Source: Venturia oleaginea (taxonomy: Eukaryota; Ascomycota; Dothideomycetes; Venturiales; Venturiaceae). From it: a stretch of 64,000 nt of DNA. A program made the translations under genes and the position numbers. Of the stretch, positions 21,353 through 32,483 are shown one piece after another; within the stretch, counting starts at the first letter, position 1, and each line of letters opens with the position of its first letter. Where the stretch lies: positions 310,001 to 374,000 of the forward strand of contig JABMLP010000002.1 in NCBI GenBank assembly GCA_013176395.1, written 5' to 3'. The notes beneath the pieces were generated by a model that searched no databases, had not been told where the DNA came from, and saw nothing but the letters and a program-made list of their open reading frames with translations.

Positions 21353-23082
21353 TCACCGCTGTTCATGTCTCACCTTGTAGCTGATGCGAGCGCGAAGCCA
21401 TCCGATTACTTCCGCAACGCCTTCTCCTGCCAGATCATCTGCGACAGCAAATACGTCCTTGTAGGCATCAGGGGACTCTTCCCAAACCAGCTCTTTCTGA
21501 TCACAGATGACCCATGTTCCTCCGTGAACATCACGTCCGTCGGCGCTCTGTGTAGTCTGCGAGACTGCAGTCGGTATAAGTTGGGTATCCATATTCTTGT
21601 TGAACTTTGCCCCTAATGTCGAAAGCGCTTTTGACCGTGACATTGCCCTTCCTGCGCCATGCGCTAAGGATAATGCGTTGCGAGAACCCCAGTCGTTTTC
21701 CTTTGTAAACTTGGGTCGTAGGATGAGAGTTGGGGTTCCGCGTGAGCCTGGAAGTGGTAGAATCGATAGAGGCGTCTTGGTATACGGATCGTATGTGGGA
21801 GCTGCCCCCTTCCGATGCACGTATGCAAATACCGGTTGGGTTTGGACATCCTCTTGCTCTTCGATTGCCACAGTCCTTACAGTATCTTCTAATGATGTCC
21901 TGGCGCTTGGAGGCCATGAGATCTTCTCGACGTTGTTATGCCAGATGTCGACCACCTTACGCGCATTGATCTTGGCCCGTATGTCTTGGATGTCATCCAG
22001 ACTGACAGTCTCTTGCTGGAACCCGAGCTCCCAATCCGAATTTCCCGGCTCAAGGCAAGCCAAGAATCGCAAAGCAATGAGATCCCGATTGCCCTTCGCC
22101 CATTCGCAAGCTCGCTGATGCTCTTCCATGTACACATTCGCCTTCAGACTATCCGCCTGAAAACTCGGGTCGTTATCAGAAGCATGTCTTTTCAAAACAT
22201 CCCCTCCATATCCCCTCGAGCCAGAATGAACCAGCAAAACCACTTCATCCTCTTTCAGCTCATCCGTACTCGACGATTCCACAACCTGCAGCTCGGCGAA
22301 GTGATTTCCTGCACCAATCGTACCCAATGCAAGATCCCACTCTTCACCAGCAGAATAACATACACCACCTTTCGTCAACCAAGCTTCTCTCGACTCTTGT
22401 GAACTCCATTTGCCTTCCAGTCCGCGTAGGTTATCCGCAATCTTCTTGCCTTTATCGCCATCGACTTGTCGTCTAGAGAGACCTGTAACGCGATACCAAG
22501 CCATGCCACAACCGATATCTCCACCGATCAGAGGAGGATGTATCCAGCCATCAGATACGAAGACAGCACCAATTGGGAATCGGTTTCCCGGATGGAGATC
22601 TGGTTGACCGACGGCATGGATAAGGCCAGGGAGGGAATGCGCGGTTTGTTCCAACTGAGAAATCGCTTGTGTATTTACGACAGCATTGCGCGCGAGATTG
22701 ACGATAGAGCAGTCGAGGTTGACTTTCGAATTGTAAGCAGGACTCGGTGGAATCAGAAAGTTAAAAAAGACATACCAAACTCCGCATATCGTCCAGCCTC
22801 TTTCCTCAACCCAACATACTCCTCTCCCGCACTAACAAGCAGAACAACATCATTCTTCAGCGCGCCTTTCCAGTCCTCTTCCGTGATAAGTTCATCCCCA
22901 TTCCTCGCAACAAAGACTCGTTGCACCTTCTTAAATCTCAACTTAGCTCCAGCAGCTTTCACAACAAAAGAATAGACCGACTTGGACTCTACCGGATCGA
23001 ACGACGCATCAGAAGGTATAAGTAAAGGTGTCTTCAAACTTTGATTCGTATTAAGGGAGACAGTGACGCATATGGATGGCAT
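21353..23082 (-). CDS. rtcB: RtcB-type RNA-splicing ligase
   Basis: Exons 22776-23082 and 21353-22722 (53-nt intron), 558 residues. RtcB joins RNA 2',3'-cyclic phosphate and 5'-OH ends using GTP and Mn2+. The signature motifs are present in order: DIGCGM (Asp171, Cys174; metal), LGTIGAGNHFAEL (metal His), VLLVHSGSRGYGG (metal His), VHRKGAAP, LPGSRGTPTLIL, and SLAHGAGRAMSRSKA, whose first His is the guanylylated residue. The end ARISYKVRHE matches the family C-terminus. About 120 residues at the N-terminus (MPSICVTVSLNTNQ... to the intron) are not part of the bacterial core and look fungal. Fungi normally seal tRNA exons with Trl1, so the role here is unclear; it may act in RNA repair. Start ATG at 23082. 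Confidence 0.9.
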
Positions 23083-23315
23083 GGCGGGTGATTAGCGGAT
23101 CGGCCTGGATTTAGCGTTTCTTTCTTGCTCAGCCTTGGATTTTGGTGGGGTGCAGATCGCAGGAATAGAGAAATTGAAGGGTGTAGGTTGAAGAGGTAGG
23201 CATGAGTCGATTGAGAGACGGATGAGATCAAAGGGAGTCGTTGATTGCTATAACGTGTTCCACCACCGAGCTGGTCAGTTTCTGCCAAGACGACCAACTC
23301 CTTCATTAACACGAT

Positions 23316-25222
23316 ATGTCTCAACAATAAAATGCGCAATTATCTAACAGAGAAGGCAGAATTCAGCTTGCCCTTTCTGCCCATATCACCCACCAATTCC
23401 GAAGCCTCCGGCTCGCTGCTGAAGCGTTTGATGTACCTCCTTCAACATTGACTAGCCGATACAACGGAATCACGTATCGCCTAGATACTCGCAACGCCCA
23501 ACACAAGCTCACTACGACTGAAGAGCAGACAATTGTCCAATACATCCTCGACCTCGATTCGCGAGGATTCGCGCCCCGGCTGTGTGAGGTGGCAGATATG
23601 GCGGATAAACTACTGGGTATATGCGGTGGAGAGCTAGTAGCCAAAAACTGGGCTGAGAGATTCGTAACGCGCTCAGATGAGCTCAAGGTAGCCTTCAATC
23701 GAGCAAAGGATAGGCATAGGATACTACAGAAAGATCCAGAGATTATCGGCGCGTGGTTCAAGCTCGTTGCAGATACTAAAGCCAAGTACGGCATCCACGA
23801 CAAGGATACGCACAACTTTGACGAGATTTGTGACGGCTTGCTAGGCTACTGGAACAATCACAGTGTTTCAAGCACCTAACAAGGCGCCACAGTACACGAG
23901 CCACAGCAAGACCTATAAGTAGGCCTTGCCCCCAGCCCCCATTTACATAGCTACCTGTAGTTCACTATCACATTTAGTCCATACCTGATTGCTGTTCACG
24001 CCTTTCATTAGTTACTACTAGCCGTGACAAGATTGGCTTCCAGATGGGCGTTATTGGGTCAATGAAGGTCTTCACAGCTTCTGAAAGACGTACACGGCCT
24101 AATTTGATCCAGCCAGGCAATCGCGAGTGGGTTACAGTTATCCAGAGTATCTGCGCCGCTGGGTATGCGACCCCGCTCTTCATTATCTGCAAAGGACGCG
24201 TTCACATCTCTGCGTGGTATGAGGAGGCAGATATACCACGGAATTGGAAGCTCTCGGTCTCTGAGAACGGCTGGACAAACAACGCGCTTGGTTTTAAGTG
24301 GTTGAAGCACTTTGACGCGCATACAAAGGCACGCCAAGTAGGGGGTATAGGCTGCTCATCTTGGACGGCCATGAGAGCCATCTCAACCAGGATTTCAAGG
24401 ACTACTGCCTCGGACATAAGATCATAACGCTCTGTGTGCCACCTCATTCATCGCATATCCTCCAGCCGCTTGATGTGGTCTGCTTCTCGCCGTTGAAGTG
24501 CAAGTACTCTCAACGAGTTCGAGACTTGGCACGCCGACGCGTCTACCTATATCAACAAAGAAGGCTTCCTCCCGGCCTTCAAAGACGCGTTTTTCGACGT
24601 GTTTACAGAAGAGAACTGTCGAAAGGCTTTTGAGATGGTAGGGCTAGTCCCTATTAACGCGGAGGTGGTATTGGTTCGCCTTGAAGTACGGCTACGTACC
24701 CCACCAGCACCCCCACCGCAGGAGACGCCGTGGCAGTCGAAGACTCCAAGCAATACTCTTGAATTTGGATCTCAATCAAAGCTTGTACGCGAATCTTTCA
24801 CTCGGTCACCAGTTACTGCGCAGACTGGCTTCTCTCAGCTTGTCAAGGGCGCTGAATTGATGCTGCACCAGAACGCTCTACTTATTGCACGAAACCACGA
24901 GCTTGAAGAGCAATTGGCAGTAATGACGAAGCGAAAATGGCGCAAAAGGAAGTGGATCCAGCAAGGTGGTACTATAGAGTACGGGACTGCAGCAGCGCAG
25001 GTAGCTGCTGAGGCGTCTGTAGCGCCTCAGAAATCAAAGAAGGCTCGTGGTAGTGGTGATCAAGAAACAGCCCGGCTAGCTTTACGGCGCTGTGGGAACT
25101 GCGGCGCGACTAGGCACAATGCGCGAAGGTGTAAAAAGGATATTGAGATATCTTCTGAATCAGATAGCAGCACGACAGACTTGGAATCTATTGTTGATAG
25201 CGATAAAATTGAAGAGGCGTAA
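23316..25222 (+). pseudogene. Fot1/pogo transposase, multiply broken
   Basis: ATG 23316 begins MSQQ and meets TAA at codon 5. The frame then runs through the Psq HTH, HKLTTTEEQTIVQYILDLD and the CENPB-type HTH (NWAERFVTR) to THNFDE, whose Asp is the first catalytic residue. There the solo LTR interrupts. After it the frame resumes IGFQMGVIGSMKVFT. A 1-nt loss in a G run near 24341 shifts the frame before LLILDGHESHL (second Asp), followed by HSSHILQPLDVVCFSPLK (third Asp). Another shift near 24545 precedes YINKEGF. The C-terminus carries a CCHC zinc knuckle (C-G-N-C-x4-H-x4-C) at about 25092-25136. At least three disabling lesions plus the insertion mean no activity. Confidence 0.88.
23829..24029. 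repeat. Solo LTR with 5-bp target duplication
   Basis: 201 bp starting TGTGACGGC and ending GCCGTGACA (TG...CA, nearly inverted ends), flanked on both sides by AGATT (23824-23828 and 24030-24034). Removing the LTR and one AGATT restores the transposase frame exactly (Asp-Glu-Ile-Gly-Phe). A TATA-like CTATAAG sits at about 23911. The size, TG/CA ends and 5-bp duplication fit a small Ty1/copia-type LTR left after recombination. Confidence 0.88.
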
Positions 25223-25292
25223 TATGAGTTGGTCGTGCCAAGGAAAAGTGGCCGGCTAGGTGGTGTGGCCGGCTCGGTGGTGGAATACGTTA

Positions 25293-25733
25293 TCTTACAT
25301 AGATTCAGCATAAGGATGACTGGACAGAACGAGGCTGTGTGAGCTAGTCTAGGTTGGGCAGGTATTTTCCATTTTATGGATAGACAGAGAGTCCCAGGAG
25401 TCAAATTCTGCGGTCGGTCAGATCTTTTTGGCTGTATGTGGCTCGAGTATGACCTTCTCAAGCTTCTCGTTGTCTGAAAATGGAGAACTAGCTATAGTCA
25501 TCGGACACACCGTTGGATTTAGAGTTCTTCACATCGAGACCAATGTCGATAATTATTTGAAATTTTGGAAATCGCCAGAAACCGATCGCCATAAATGTGC
25601 AATTGGAAGTTTTATTTCGAGTCGGGGTATCACTTGAAATGAATCCAAACATCCACCTCCCTCTATCTAAGGTTAAAAACAAATGCTGCTGCCCAGGGTT
25701 GAACCATAAAGCTCAGAGTATACACAATGCCAA
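25293..25733. other. Intergenic between Fot1/pogo element and GCV1
   Basis: 440 bp, presumably including the GCV1 3' untranslated region. No gene seen. Confidence 0.45.
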
Positions 25734-27205
25734 TTACAATCCAGCAGACAAGCCCTTCCAGTACTTGCTCGGGACGAAAGGCATCTTGCTCACGGTAGCC
25801 TTCCTCGTCTTGTTCCTCACTACCACGCCTACCTCTGTACCGGCCTTGTGCATTCCACTCTTGATGTATCCCATTGCGATATTTTTGCCAAGGGTCGGAC
25901 TTGGACATCCACTGGTAATCGTGCCAATCTCTTCACCGGCTTCGTTCACGATCGCAACGCCTTCACGAGCAGGGGCCTTGTCGTTGATGATGAGACCAAC
26001 ACGGCGACGAGTGACACCTGATCCACCGTCTTTCTTGGGCTTCAATTGCGAAAGTATAGTATCTGAGCCATTGAAATCTCCGGCTTCGCGACGATCCTTT
26101 GCAATAATCCAAGAAAGACCTGCTTCTACTGGAGTGGTGGAGTCGTCAATGTCATGGCCATAAAGACACATGCCGGCCTCAAGTCGAAGACTGTCTCTTG
26201 CACCAAGACCTGCTAGCCTTACTTTGTCTTCACCTCCAGCTTGGAGTAGAGCTTCAGTCAGCTTGAGAGTGTTGTTCGCGCCGCTTGAGCTGGATGGGAT
26301 CGAAATTTCGAAGCCATCCTCACCGGTATAACCACCGCGGGACACTAGACAAGGCTGATCGATATCAGCAAGGTGGAGGTACTTGCACTGGCCAAAGTGT
26401 AGTTCGTCTACATTGAATGGCTCATTCTCAGCAGTGGTTGGCTTCAAGGATTTAAGAATGTCCGCAGAGAGCGGCCCTTGTAGTGCAACCAGACCATAGT
26501 CGGTGAACGTCCTCCATTGTATCTCCCCGTTGTCGCTGTCCTCTCGCCATTGATGAATCGAATCCTGGATGAAGGCCAGATCTTTGTCCCTGCATCCGGC
26601 ATTGGTCACGAAATAGTAACGCTCTTTCCAGCCAGAGCTGAGGTTGGTAATTATGGTATCATCTACTATTCCGCCTGTTGGGTGCAGAAGTGCTGACAAG
26701 CCTGAGTGGAAGGGTTTTGTGGTTTTTGGAGAAGATGGTGTGATGGAAGCCAGGAAGTTCGCCGCGCCAGGACCTGTCAATTCGTGCTGTAGCCTTGAAT
26801 AGATGGGTAAGTACGTGCTTTTCGAGATCCTTTACAGCCAACTCACATGTGGCTGACGTCGAATATGCTGGCCTTCTCGCGTGTCCAATGGTGAGAGTCA
26901 ACAATACTCAAGTCTGAATACTGCAATGGCATGAGGAAGCCGCCAAATGGCACCATCTTGCCACCTTTGCTGACATGGAAGTCATAGAGTTGGGTCTTGC
27001 TAGCACCGGCTGACGAGGCATAGTTTCTCTTTTGCTGGTGTACTCTCTCTTGCACTTCGCATATGAAAGCCGGTTGTCGAGCTGGTCGAAATTGGTGGGC
27101 TGTTACGAATGTCCTCGGACTCTTGACCGAGTTGACTGTTGGCACTGTAATTCGAGCATGCTGTATCTTGTTGGCAGCGCGGCCAATGGCTCTTCGTGTC
27201 GCCAT
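25734..27205 (-). CDS. GCV1: Aminomethyltransferase (glycine cleavage T-protein), mitochondrial
   Basis: Exons 26847-27205 and 25734-26793 (53-nt intron), 472 residues. T-protein of the mitochondrial glycine cleavage system: it releases ammonia from the H-protein-bound aminomethyl group and forms methylene-tetrahydrofolate. The first about 65 residues are Arg/Ser-rich and lack acid residues, fitting a mitochondrial presequence. Family motifs: [29 protein letters not shown] (intron here), [76 protein letters not shown] and [18 protein letters not shown]. All expected folate-site landmarks are present. The start is the first ATG in frame. Divergent from VMA5. Confidence 0.95.
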
Positions 27206-27546
27206 TGTAGATTGGTGTTGATGTTGGTCGAGAAAGTTGCGGTGACTTCGACTCACCTTAATCTGCCAAAGTGGGGTGCTTCTGCGGACATGATCTCGAG
27301 GTCAGCTCATTATTCCTGATCAGACATAAACACTGATCCATTCTGAGTATTCCGAAAGGAAAACACTTGACGATTTTCGATTGTAACCTTTGGTGTTCTA
27401 TGTAAAGAATTAAACGTTCTCGCAGTCGTGGAGCTTAAAAAGCGCGACTGAGTACGGTAGGCAGTACGCATTGACGTTTTTGGATGCGGGACTAGAAGCT
27501 ATCAGGATACCAGCTACGACAGCGTCCAACAATCATCACCCCAACA
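27206..27546. promoter_or_regulatory. Shared upstream region of GCV1 and VMA5
   Basis: 341 bp between divergent start codons, so both promoters must lie here or in the 5' leaders. No specific motif identified. Confidence 0.45.
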
Positions 27547-28947
27547 ATGGCCCCGAACAAATACCTCCTCGTATCCCTGCCGACCTCCATATCGCAATCC
27601 GGCGACAAGGATGAAGCTCTCACTGCCCTGAGAAGCTCCGTCTCGACCGACAACGGCACAACGGTCCCTTTCACTATTCCTGATTTCAAGATCGGCACCT
27701 TGGACGCACTCGTACAGCAAGCAGATGACCTCGCGAAACTCAGCAACGCATGTGAAACTGTGGTGGGCAAGGTCGGCGACTCGTTACGAAGCATTCTCGA
27801 CGGTGACGAGGATAAAATCGAGCAGCAAAAGACCATCAATGACAGTATGGAAACTGATCTCTTTTGGTCGTACATGTGCTGATTATGTACTTCAGAGCCT
27901 GTCGACCAATATCTGCGATCGTTTCAATGGAACAAGGTCAAATACCGCGCCGATAAGTCAATTGCAGAATTGATAGATTCACTGCAAAAGGTTGGTCCAT
28001 GCTGCCTGGCGCCCGGTTGAGACTTGCAATAAGAGCTCACAGGTATTTTAGGAAATCGTGGGCATAGACAATGATGTCAAAGCGAAGTTCAATCAATACA
28101 GTTCTGTCAAAACTAACCTCGCGACTTCGCAAAGACGGCAAACGTACGATTAAGTCCTTACATCCACATCTGGAACCATAGCTAAACTTTCGTAGTGGCA
28201 ACCTCTCGACAAAGTCCCTCACCTCCATCGTGTCCCCTACATCCATCATTCGCGATTCCGAATACTTAGAAACTCACCTTGTTGCCGTCCCAAATACCAT
28301 CGTCAAAGACTTTTACAAGACCTACGAATCGCTTTCAGATATGGTTGTCCCGCGTTCAGCCCAAGTGTTGGCCAAAGATGATGAGTTCACTCTATTTGGT
28401 GTTGTGACGTTCAAGAAAGTCAGCGCCGAGTTTGTACACAAGGCTCGAGAGGCACGGTGGATTCCCAGGGACTACAAATATGTTGAGGGCGGTAAAGAGC
28501 AGGAAGCCAAGGAGGTGGACAGCTTGAGTAAAGAGGAGAGGAAGGTTTGGGGCGAAGTTTTGAGGCTCGGCCGCACAGGATACTCAGAGGGCGCCATGAT
28601 ATGGGTGCATGTCCTCGCATTGAGGGTGTTTGTGGAGACTGTGCTGCGATACGGCTTGCCATTGGATTTTGTCGCCGGACTTGTACAGGTATGTGCTTTG
28701 CTTAGCAGGAAATTATCTACATTAGAATATGACACCCGCTAACGTTCAACAGACGAACGCCAAATTGGCCAAAAAGGTGAAGTCGAATCTCGATGGTGCT
28801 TATTCTTATCTTGCTGGAAATGCAATCGGCAGGGATAAGAAAGGCCGGGCACAGAAAGACGACTCTGCGATGCAGGCCGAACTGGCTGCGGCGCATGGTG
28901 GCGAGGATTACACGGCATACGTTTACTATGAGTTTGAGATTGTGTAA
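27547..28947 (+). CDS. VMA5: V-type proton ATPase subunit C
   Basis: Exons 27547-27844, 27896-27990, 28052-28143, 28196-28688 and 28753-28947 give 390 residues. Subunit C clamps the peripheral stalks to the V1 head and is lost on reversible V1/V0 disassembly; the pump acidifies vacuoles and endosomes. Recognised by the N-terminus MAPNKYLLVSLPTS, FKIGTLDALVQQADDLAKL, WNKVKYRADKSIAELID, LETHLVAVPNTIVKDFYKTYE, SDMVVPRSAQVLAKDDEFTLFGV and the C-terminal block WVHVLALRVFVETVLRYGLP with FVAGLVQ. All four introns (51-64 nt) have GT..AG ends, and each junction keeps frame. Length is normal (yeast 392). Divergent partner of GCV1. Confidence 0.95.
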
Positions 28948-29323
28948 GTAGCGAGACTGGGAATATTGTACATACTTAATACACAGCCTCCTTCGATCGA
29001 TTTGGATAGCGATAAATGCGTGGCAATCTTCACAGATAGATGTCCAGAGTTCTAACCAGTTTGTTCTCGAGTGCAAAAATTTCGCCATCAAGTTCATACC
29101 GACCAGCAGTTGTTGTTTCGTAACAATGTTTTTACTCCTTGCCCTGCTGCTCCATTTTCGGTCTCGAATAGGACGACCACACTAGCGCCCTTTGCACCCC
29201 CACCCCCCACAATTGGTTCACGGTAGAATGGTAGATAACGTGGCTCATGTTACATAAAACTTATCAACAACTATCCCCAGCAAGAGAACAGCTCTACTCT
29301 GTCTGTTTTGCCATCGCGCAATC

Positions 29324-30139
29324 ATGTTAGATCAGAAAGACATCGATCTCATCTTGAGCAAAACGAAACTGTACAATAATCATCCCATTCCGGTGAGCGC
29401 CTACCTGCTTCCAATCGCAACCGGCTTCAACTCATAACTCACACTGGATCCAGAATCAACCCTATCTGGATATCTTTCCCCTCTTTCGCTCTGCCCAAAT
29501 CACGGAAATTGTCGTTTCGCATTTTTGTTCTTATATCACACAGAACTATCCCAATCTGGACCAATCCATCTCAGCGATTGTGTGTCTCGAAGCTCGCGGG
29601 TTCTTCTTCGCGCCGATTGTTGCTTCGAGGTTGGGGTTACCTGTTGTGCCGGTTAGGAAGAGGGGGAAGTTACCCGGGGAGTGTGTCCGAGTGGAGTTTG
29701 TTAAGGAGTATGGTGTTGATGAATTTGAGATGAAAACAGATGCTTTTGAGGGAATAGATATGGGTGGGAAGAAGGTGAGTCGACGCCGCTGCGGACGACA
29801 GCAAGAAGTTAAAAGCTGACGAGAGGTTCAGGTCCTGCTGATAGATGATCTCTTGGGAAAGGGCGGGAGTATCATGGCTGCTAAAGAGGTAAGCACTGGC
29901 AAACTCTGCCTCCATACCAATAGCGACACCAATCCGAATTCAGATCCCGGAATAGATACTAATCCTCTCCTTCCCAGCTCTGCGAAAAACTAAACACGAA
30001 AGTCGCAGAAGCCCTCTTCATCTTCGACTGCGACGACGTCCCTGGCTACCACGATATCGTTGAGAAAAACCTAGGTGATTTGAAGAGATATACCCTGATC
30101 ACATTATCACCCTCAAATATTGGTGTACCTATAAACTAA
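29324..30139 (+). CDS. Adenine phosphoribosyltransferase-like protein
   Basis: Exons 29324-29392, 29454-29774, 29832-29888 and 29978-30139, 202 residues. APRT makes AMP from adenine and PRPP (purine salvage). Seen: YLDIFPLFRSA (family DITP-like region), IVCLEARGFFFAP (adenine-site VGLESRGF equivalent), VVPVRKRGKLPGECV (flexible-loop and RKxGKLPG motif) and VLLIDDLLGKGGSIMAAKEL, the PRPP-binding loop. In the usual loop the Asp-Asp pair is followed by [IVL][IVL]ATGG[ST]; here Gly-Lys replaces Ala-Thr, so activity may differ. Some fungi have a second APRT paralogue without activity (yeast Apt2), and this could be such a copy. Introns 61, 57 and 89 nt, all GT..AG and in frame. Confidence 0.85.
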
Positions 30140-31100
30140 AAACGCCTCAATTCCCTCTTCATCAGAAATTCATTCTCAGGTTTTAATTTTTATTTCATGA
30201 CCCTTTTTTGAATCAGGAGAAATGGATAGAACTATCTCGGCGGGGCAATGCAGAATACAAAGTCCCGGTCCCAGTCGCACTCCCAGTCCCAAGTCCCGTC
30301 CCAAGATTTTTTAGTTTTTCTTAAAATTGTCTATCATGGGATAACCCACCCATCCGCTCCTTCCAAGTCCCCAAGTCCCAAATATCTAAGTTAAATCTCT
30401 TCTCCACACATCCCATCTTTCTCCCCCCCGTAAGAGGCCGAATAAGTCCCATTCCATCAAACAAGATTCAACATTTAATACTATTAGCCCAAGAGCCCAA
30501 GACGGCCCAACATCCCCACTAAAAAAATACTAAATAACCAAGACACATGCAAACGAGTCCATACATGACCACCAGCCTCACATTTACGATCCTCAGTATT
30601 TGCCCTGATGATAATACTTATTATTCCACTAGTGAGAGTCGGTATCGGTTACATGTACAATCTGACATGTCTGTTTCATTGTTATTGTTGTTATTACGAG
30701 AAAGTCAGCTGCCGATGGGATTCGGTAGTTTTGCTTAGGTAATAAATACCCTCGATTCGAGGCTGGGTAGGTGAAGAATTGTACTGTTGTAGATGGTGAA
30801 GGGCATAAACTTCCGTGTAAGTTATGTAGCGAATAGGTGTGATGGACTGTGTAGCATGCATGGTATCTATAAAGTTCTTTATCTTACGAACAGAGTATAA
30901 AAGCGGAAGAAGAGAAGAGAAAGGAAGAAAGAAAATACCATTCTTCCCGCGACAATTCCCCAGGAATTTGAAATCCCAAATGATTCCAATTCCAATTCAA
31001 ACGGAAAACAAAGAGGTAAACGCCTAAACACCACGCTAAAGCAGATTTCGCAACCGAGACAAATAAAATCGCCGCCAGAAGAAACAAATAGAGCGACTGC
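30140..31100. other. Intergenic; CCCAGTCC-type low-complexity stretch
   Basis: Between convergent APRT-like and unknown genes. At 30261-30304 and 30360-30380, runs built from CCCAGTCCC / AAGTCCC recur. No gene seen. Confidence 0.45.
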
Positions 31101-32483
31101 TCAAATCAAGGACGAAATTGAGATCCTCTCCAGCTCCCTTAAACCCTCAATGTGCTTCACAACAACCCACAGCCCATCAAACGCCTTACACCCTCCTAAT
31201 CTCTTCGTCTTCTCCATGAGACTGATGAGATCATGGAAATAAGCCATTCCAAAATTGCCTTCCCTAACCCACGCCCGTTCCTGTGCAGACATGCAGTTGA
31301 CGATCCATAACATGCCCTCCGCCATGTCAATAGCAGGTGACAGCGTATTCCTAATCATATCCCCAACCTCACCCTCAGCATCCACAATCGCGTTCCCAAT
31401 CTTTGTGAGCGCAAGGAGACCGTTGGAACGTGTTTCGTAAGCCGTCAAGGGCGGTGTCTTTGTGCAAGTGGCCACGATTTCGTTGATGTAGACGGAGAGG
31501 TCTGGCATCATTTCCGAGACAGGTAATTGGCAGTTTTCAGCTACAGCTTGCGAGATCCATGTCCTGATGTGTGTGACATGGTTCGAGAACGTAGGGATAT
31601 ATATCTGAGAGATGATGTCCGCTTCTTCCTTTTGCCAGGTTTGCTGTCTATGTACGGAGCGTTGTACACGATTACTTCTCCATAATGTAAGAATGAGAGA
31701 CCGGAAGAATGGCGATGTGCGAACAGAGGGACCGAGCCATGATTCCATTTCTTGACGACCGAAAGACGCCCATTCTCGTTCTTCGTAATTGTAGAGACCG
31801 TCCAGCAGCCATTCGTTTATCACCGGGCGAGTTGTGTGTACGAGGATCCATTTTGCGTCGACGTTGAAGATGTCTTGGTGTTCTGGTCCCATTTGTGGTT
31901 TCAGTTCTCGGTGATACCATTCCCATAGCTTTTGATCCAAAGTACTGAAGCGTTGACATATGTCTATGGCAAGGGAGAGGATTGTTACGTCTGGGAGGCA
32001 GTAGGAGCCTCGAATGGCTTGGTATAGTTCTTCATCTTCTGGACTTCGAGAGCGAATTTGGGAGATGGGTATAGCAGCGTTGGCAGGCTTGATGACAGGA
32101 CGGGTCCAGAACCTGGGAGAGGGTGGAGTGATAGGTACGAGCTTGATCGGAGAGGCTAGGGAGACAGGACTGGCTGAGTAGAAACCCGAGTCTACTCTGA
32201 TGAAGGGGGGCCGGCGAGCTGGTATAGTGATCTGAAGTGGAGGGTCGGGACATGAGCGCTTGGCTGGTCGATTCTCAAGGTATCGAAGTGAATCTGACGT
32301 AGAAGAAGCTCGCTTTCTTGGGTTGAAATTTGTTGAATTGCACTCTGTTGGCGTGTAAGATGTTATGGATTCCTCCTTCTTCTGAGCAATGAACTGTTGG
32401 AAATATGATCCCCTGTGATAGAAAGCGGGAGGGACTGAAGAGTAAGCAGAGCCATGCGAAGGAGCAGGTGTGGGAAGCGACAT
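31101..32483 (-). CDS. Conserved-looking fungal protein of unknown function
   Basis: Single exon, 460 residues from ATG 32483 (an in-frame extension upstream has no ATG). The N-terminal third is disordered, Pro/Ser-rich with basic spots (RKRASSTSDSLRYLE, RPAKRSCPDPP), suggesting a nuclear-localisation-like region at about 55-85. From about residue 150 the sequence becomes ordered and helical: TILSLAIDICQRFSTLDQKLWEWY, RPVINEWLLDGLYNYEEREW, MRSLILTLW-like segments and a C-terminal helical set (MLWIVNCMSAQERAWVREG, ISLMEKTKRLGG). I recognise no enzyme motif, membrane span or named domain. Codon use and lack of stops support a real gene. Divergent from APS kinase. Confidence 0.65.
   Translation of the reverse strand: MSLPTPAPSHGSAYSSVPPAFYHRGSYFQQFIAQKKEESITSYTPTECNSTNFNPRKRASSTSDSLRYLENRPAKRSCPDPPLQITIPARRPPFIRVDSGFYSASPVSLASPIKLVPITPPSPRFWTRPVIKPANAAIPISQIRSRSPEDEELYQAIRGSYCLPDVTILSLAIDICQRFSTLDQKLWEWYHRELKPQMGPEHQDIFNVDAKWILVHTTRPVINEWLLDGLYNYEEREWASFGRQEMESWLGPSVRTSPFFRSLILTLWRSNRVQRSVHRQQTWQKEEADIISQIYIPTFSNHVTHIRTWISQAVAENCQLPVSEMMPDLSVYINEIVATCTKTPPLTAYETRSNGLLALTKIGNAIVDAEGEVGDMIRNTLSPAIDMAEGMLWIVNCMSAQERAWVREGNFGMAYFHDLISLMEKTKRLGGCKAFDGLWVVVKHIEGLRELERISISSLI

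Larger units (their letters stand above)
23251..25292 (+). mobile_element. Fot1/pogo-type DNA transposon, dead, with nested solo LTR
   Basis: Bounded by TA (23251-23252 and 25291-25292). The left end starts TAACGTGTTCCACCACCGAG and the right end, read inward, TAACGTATTCCACCACCGAG. Near the right end GTGGCCGGCT is repeated in tandem (25251-25274). Without the inserted LTR the element would be about 1.84 kb, near the size of Fot1. It lies between RtcB and GCV1. The same family is found at 1495. Confidence 0.9.
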
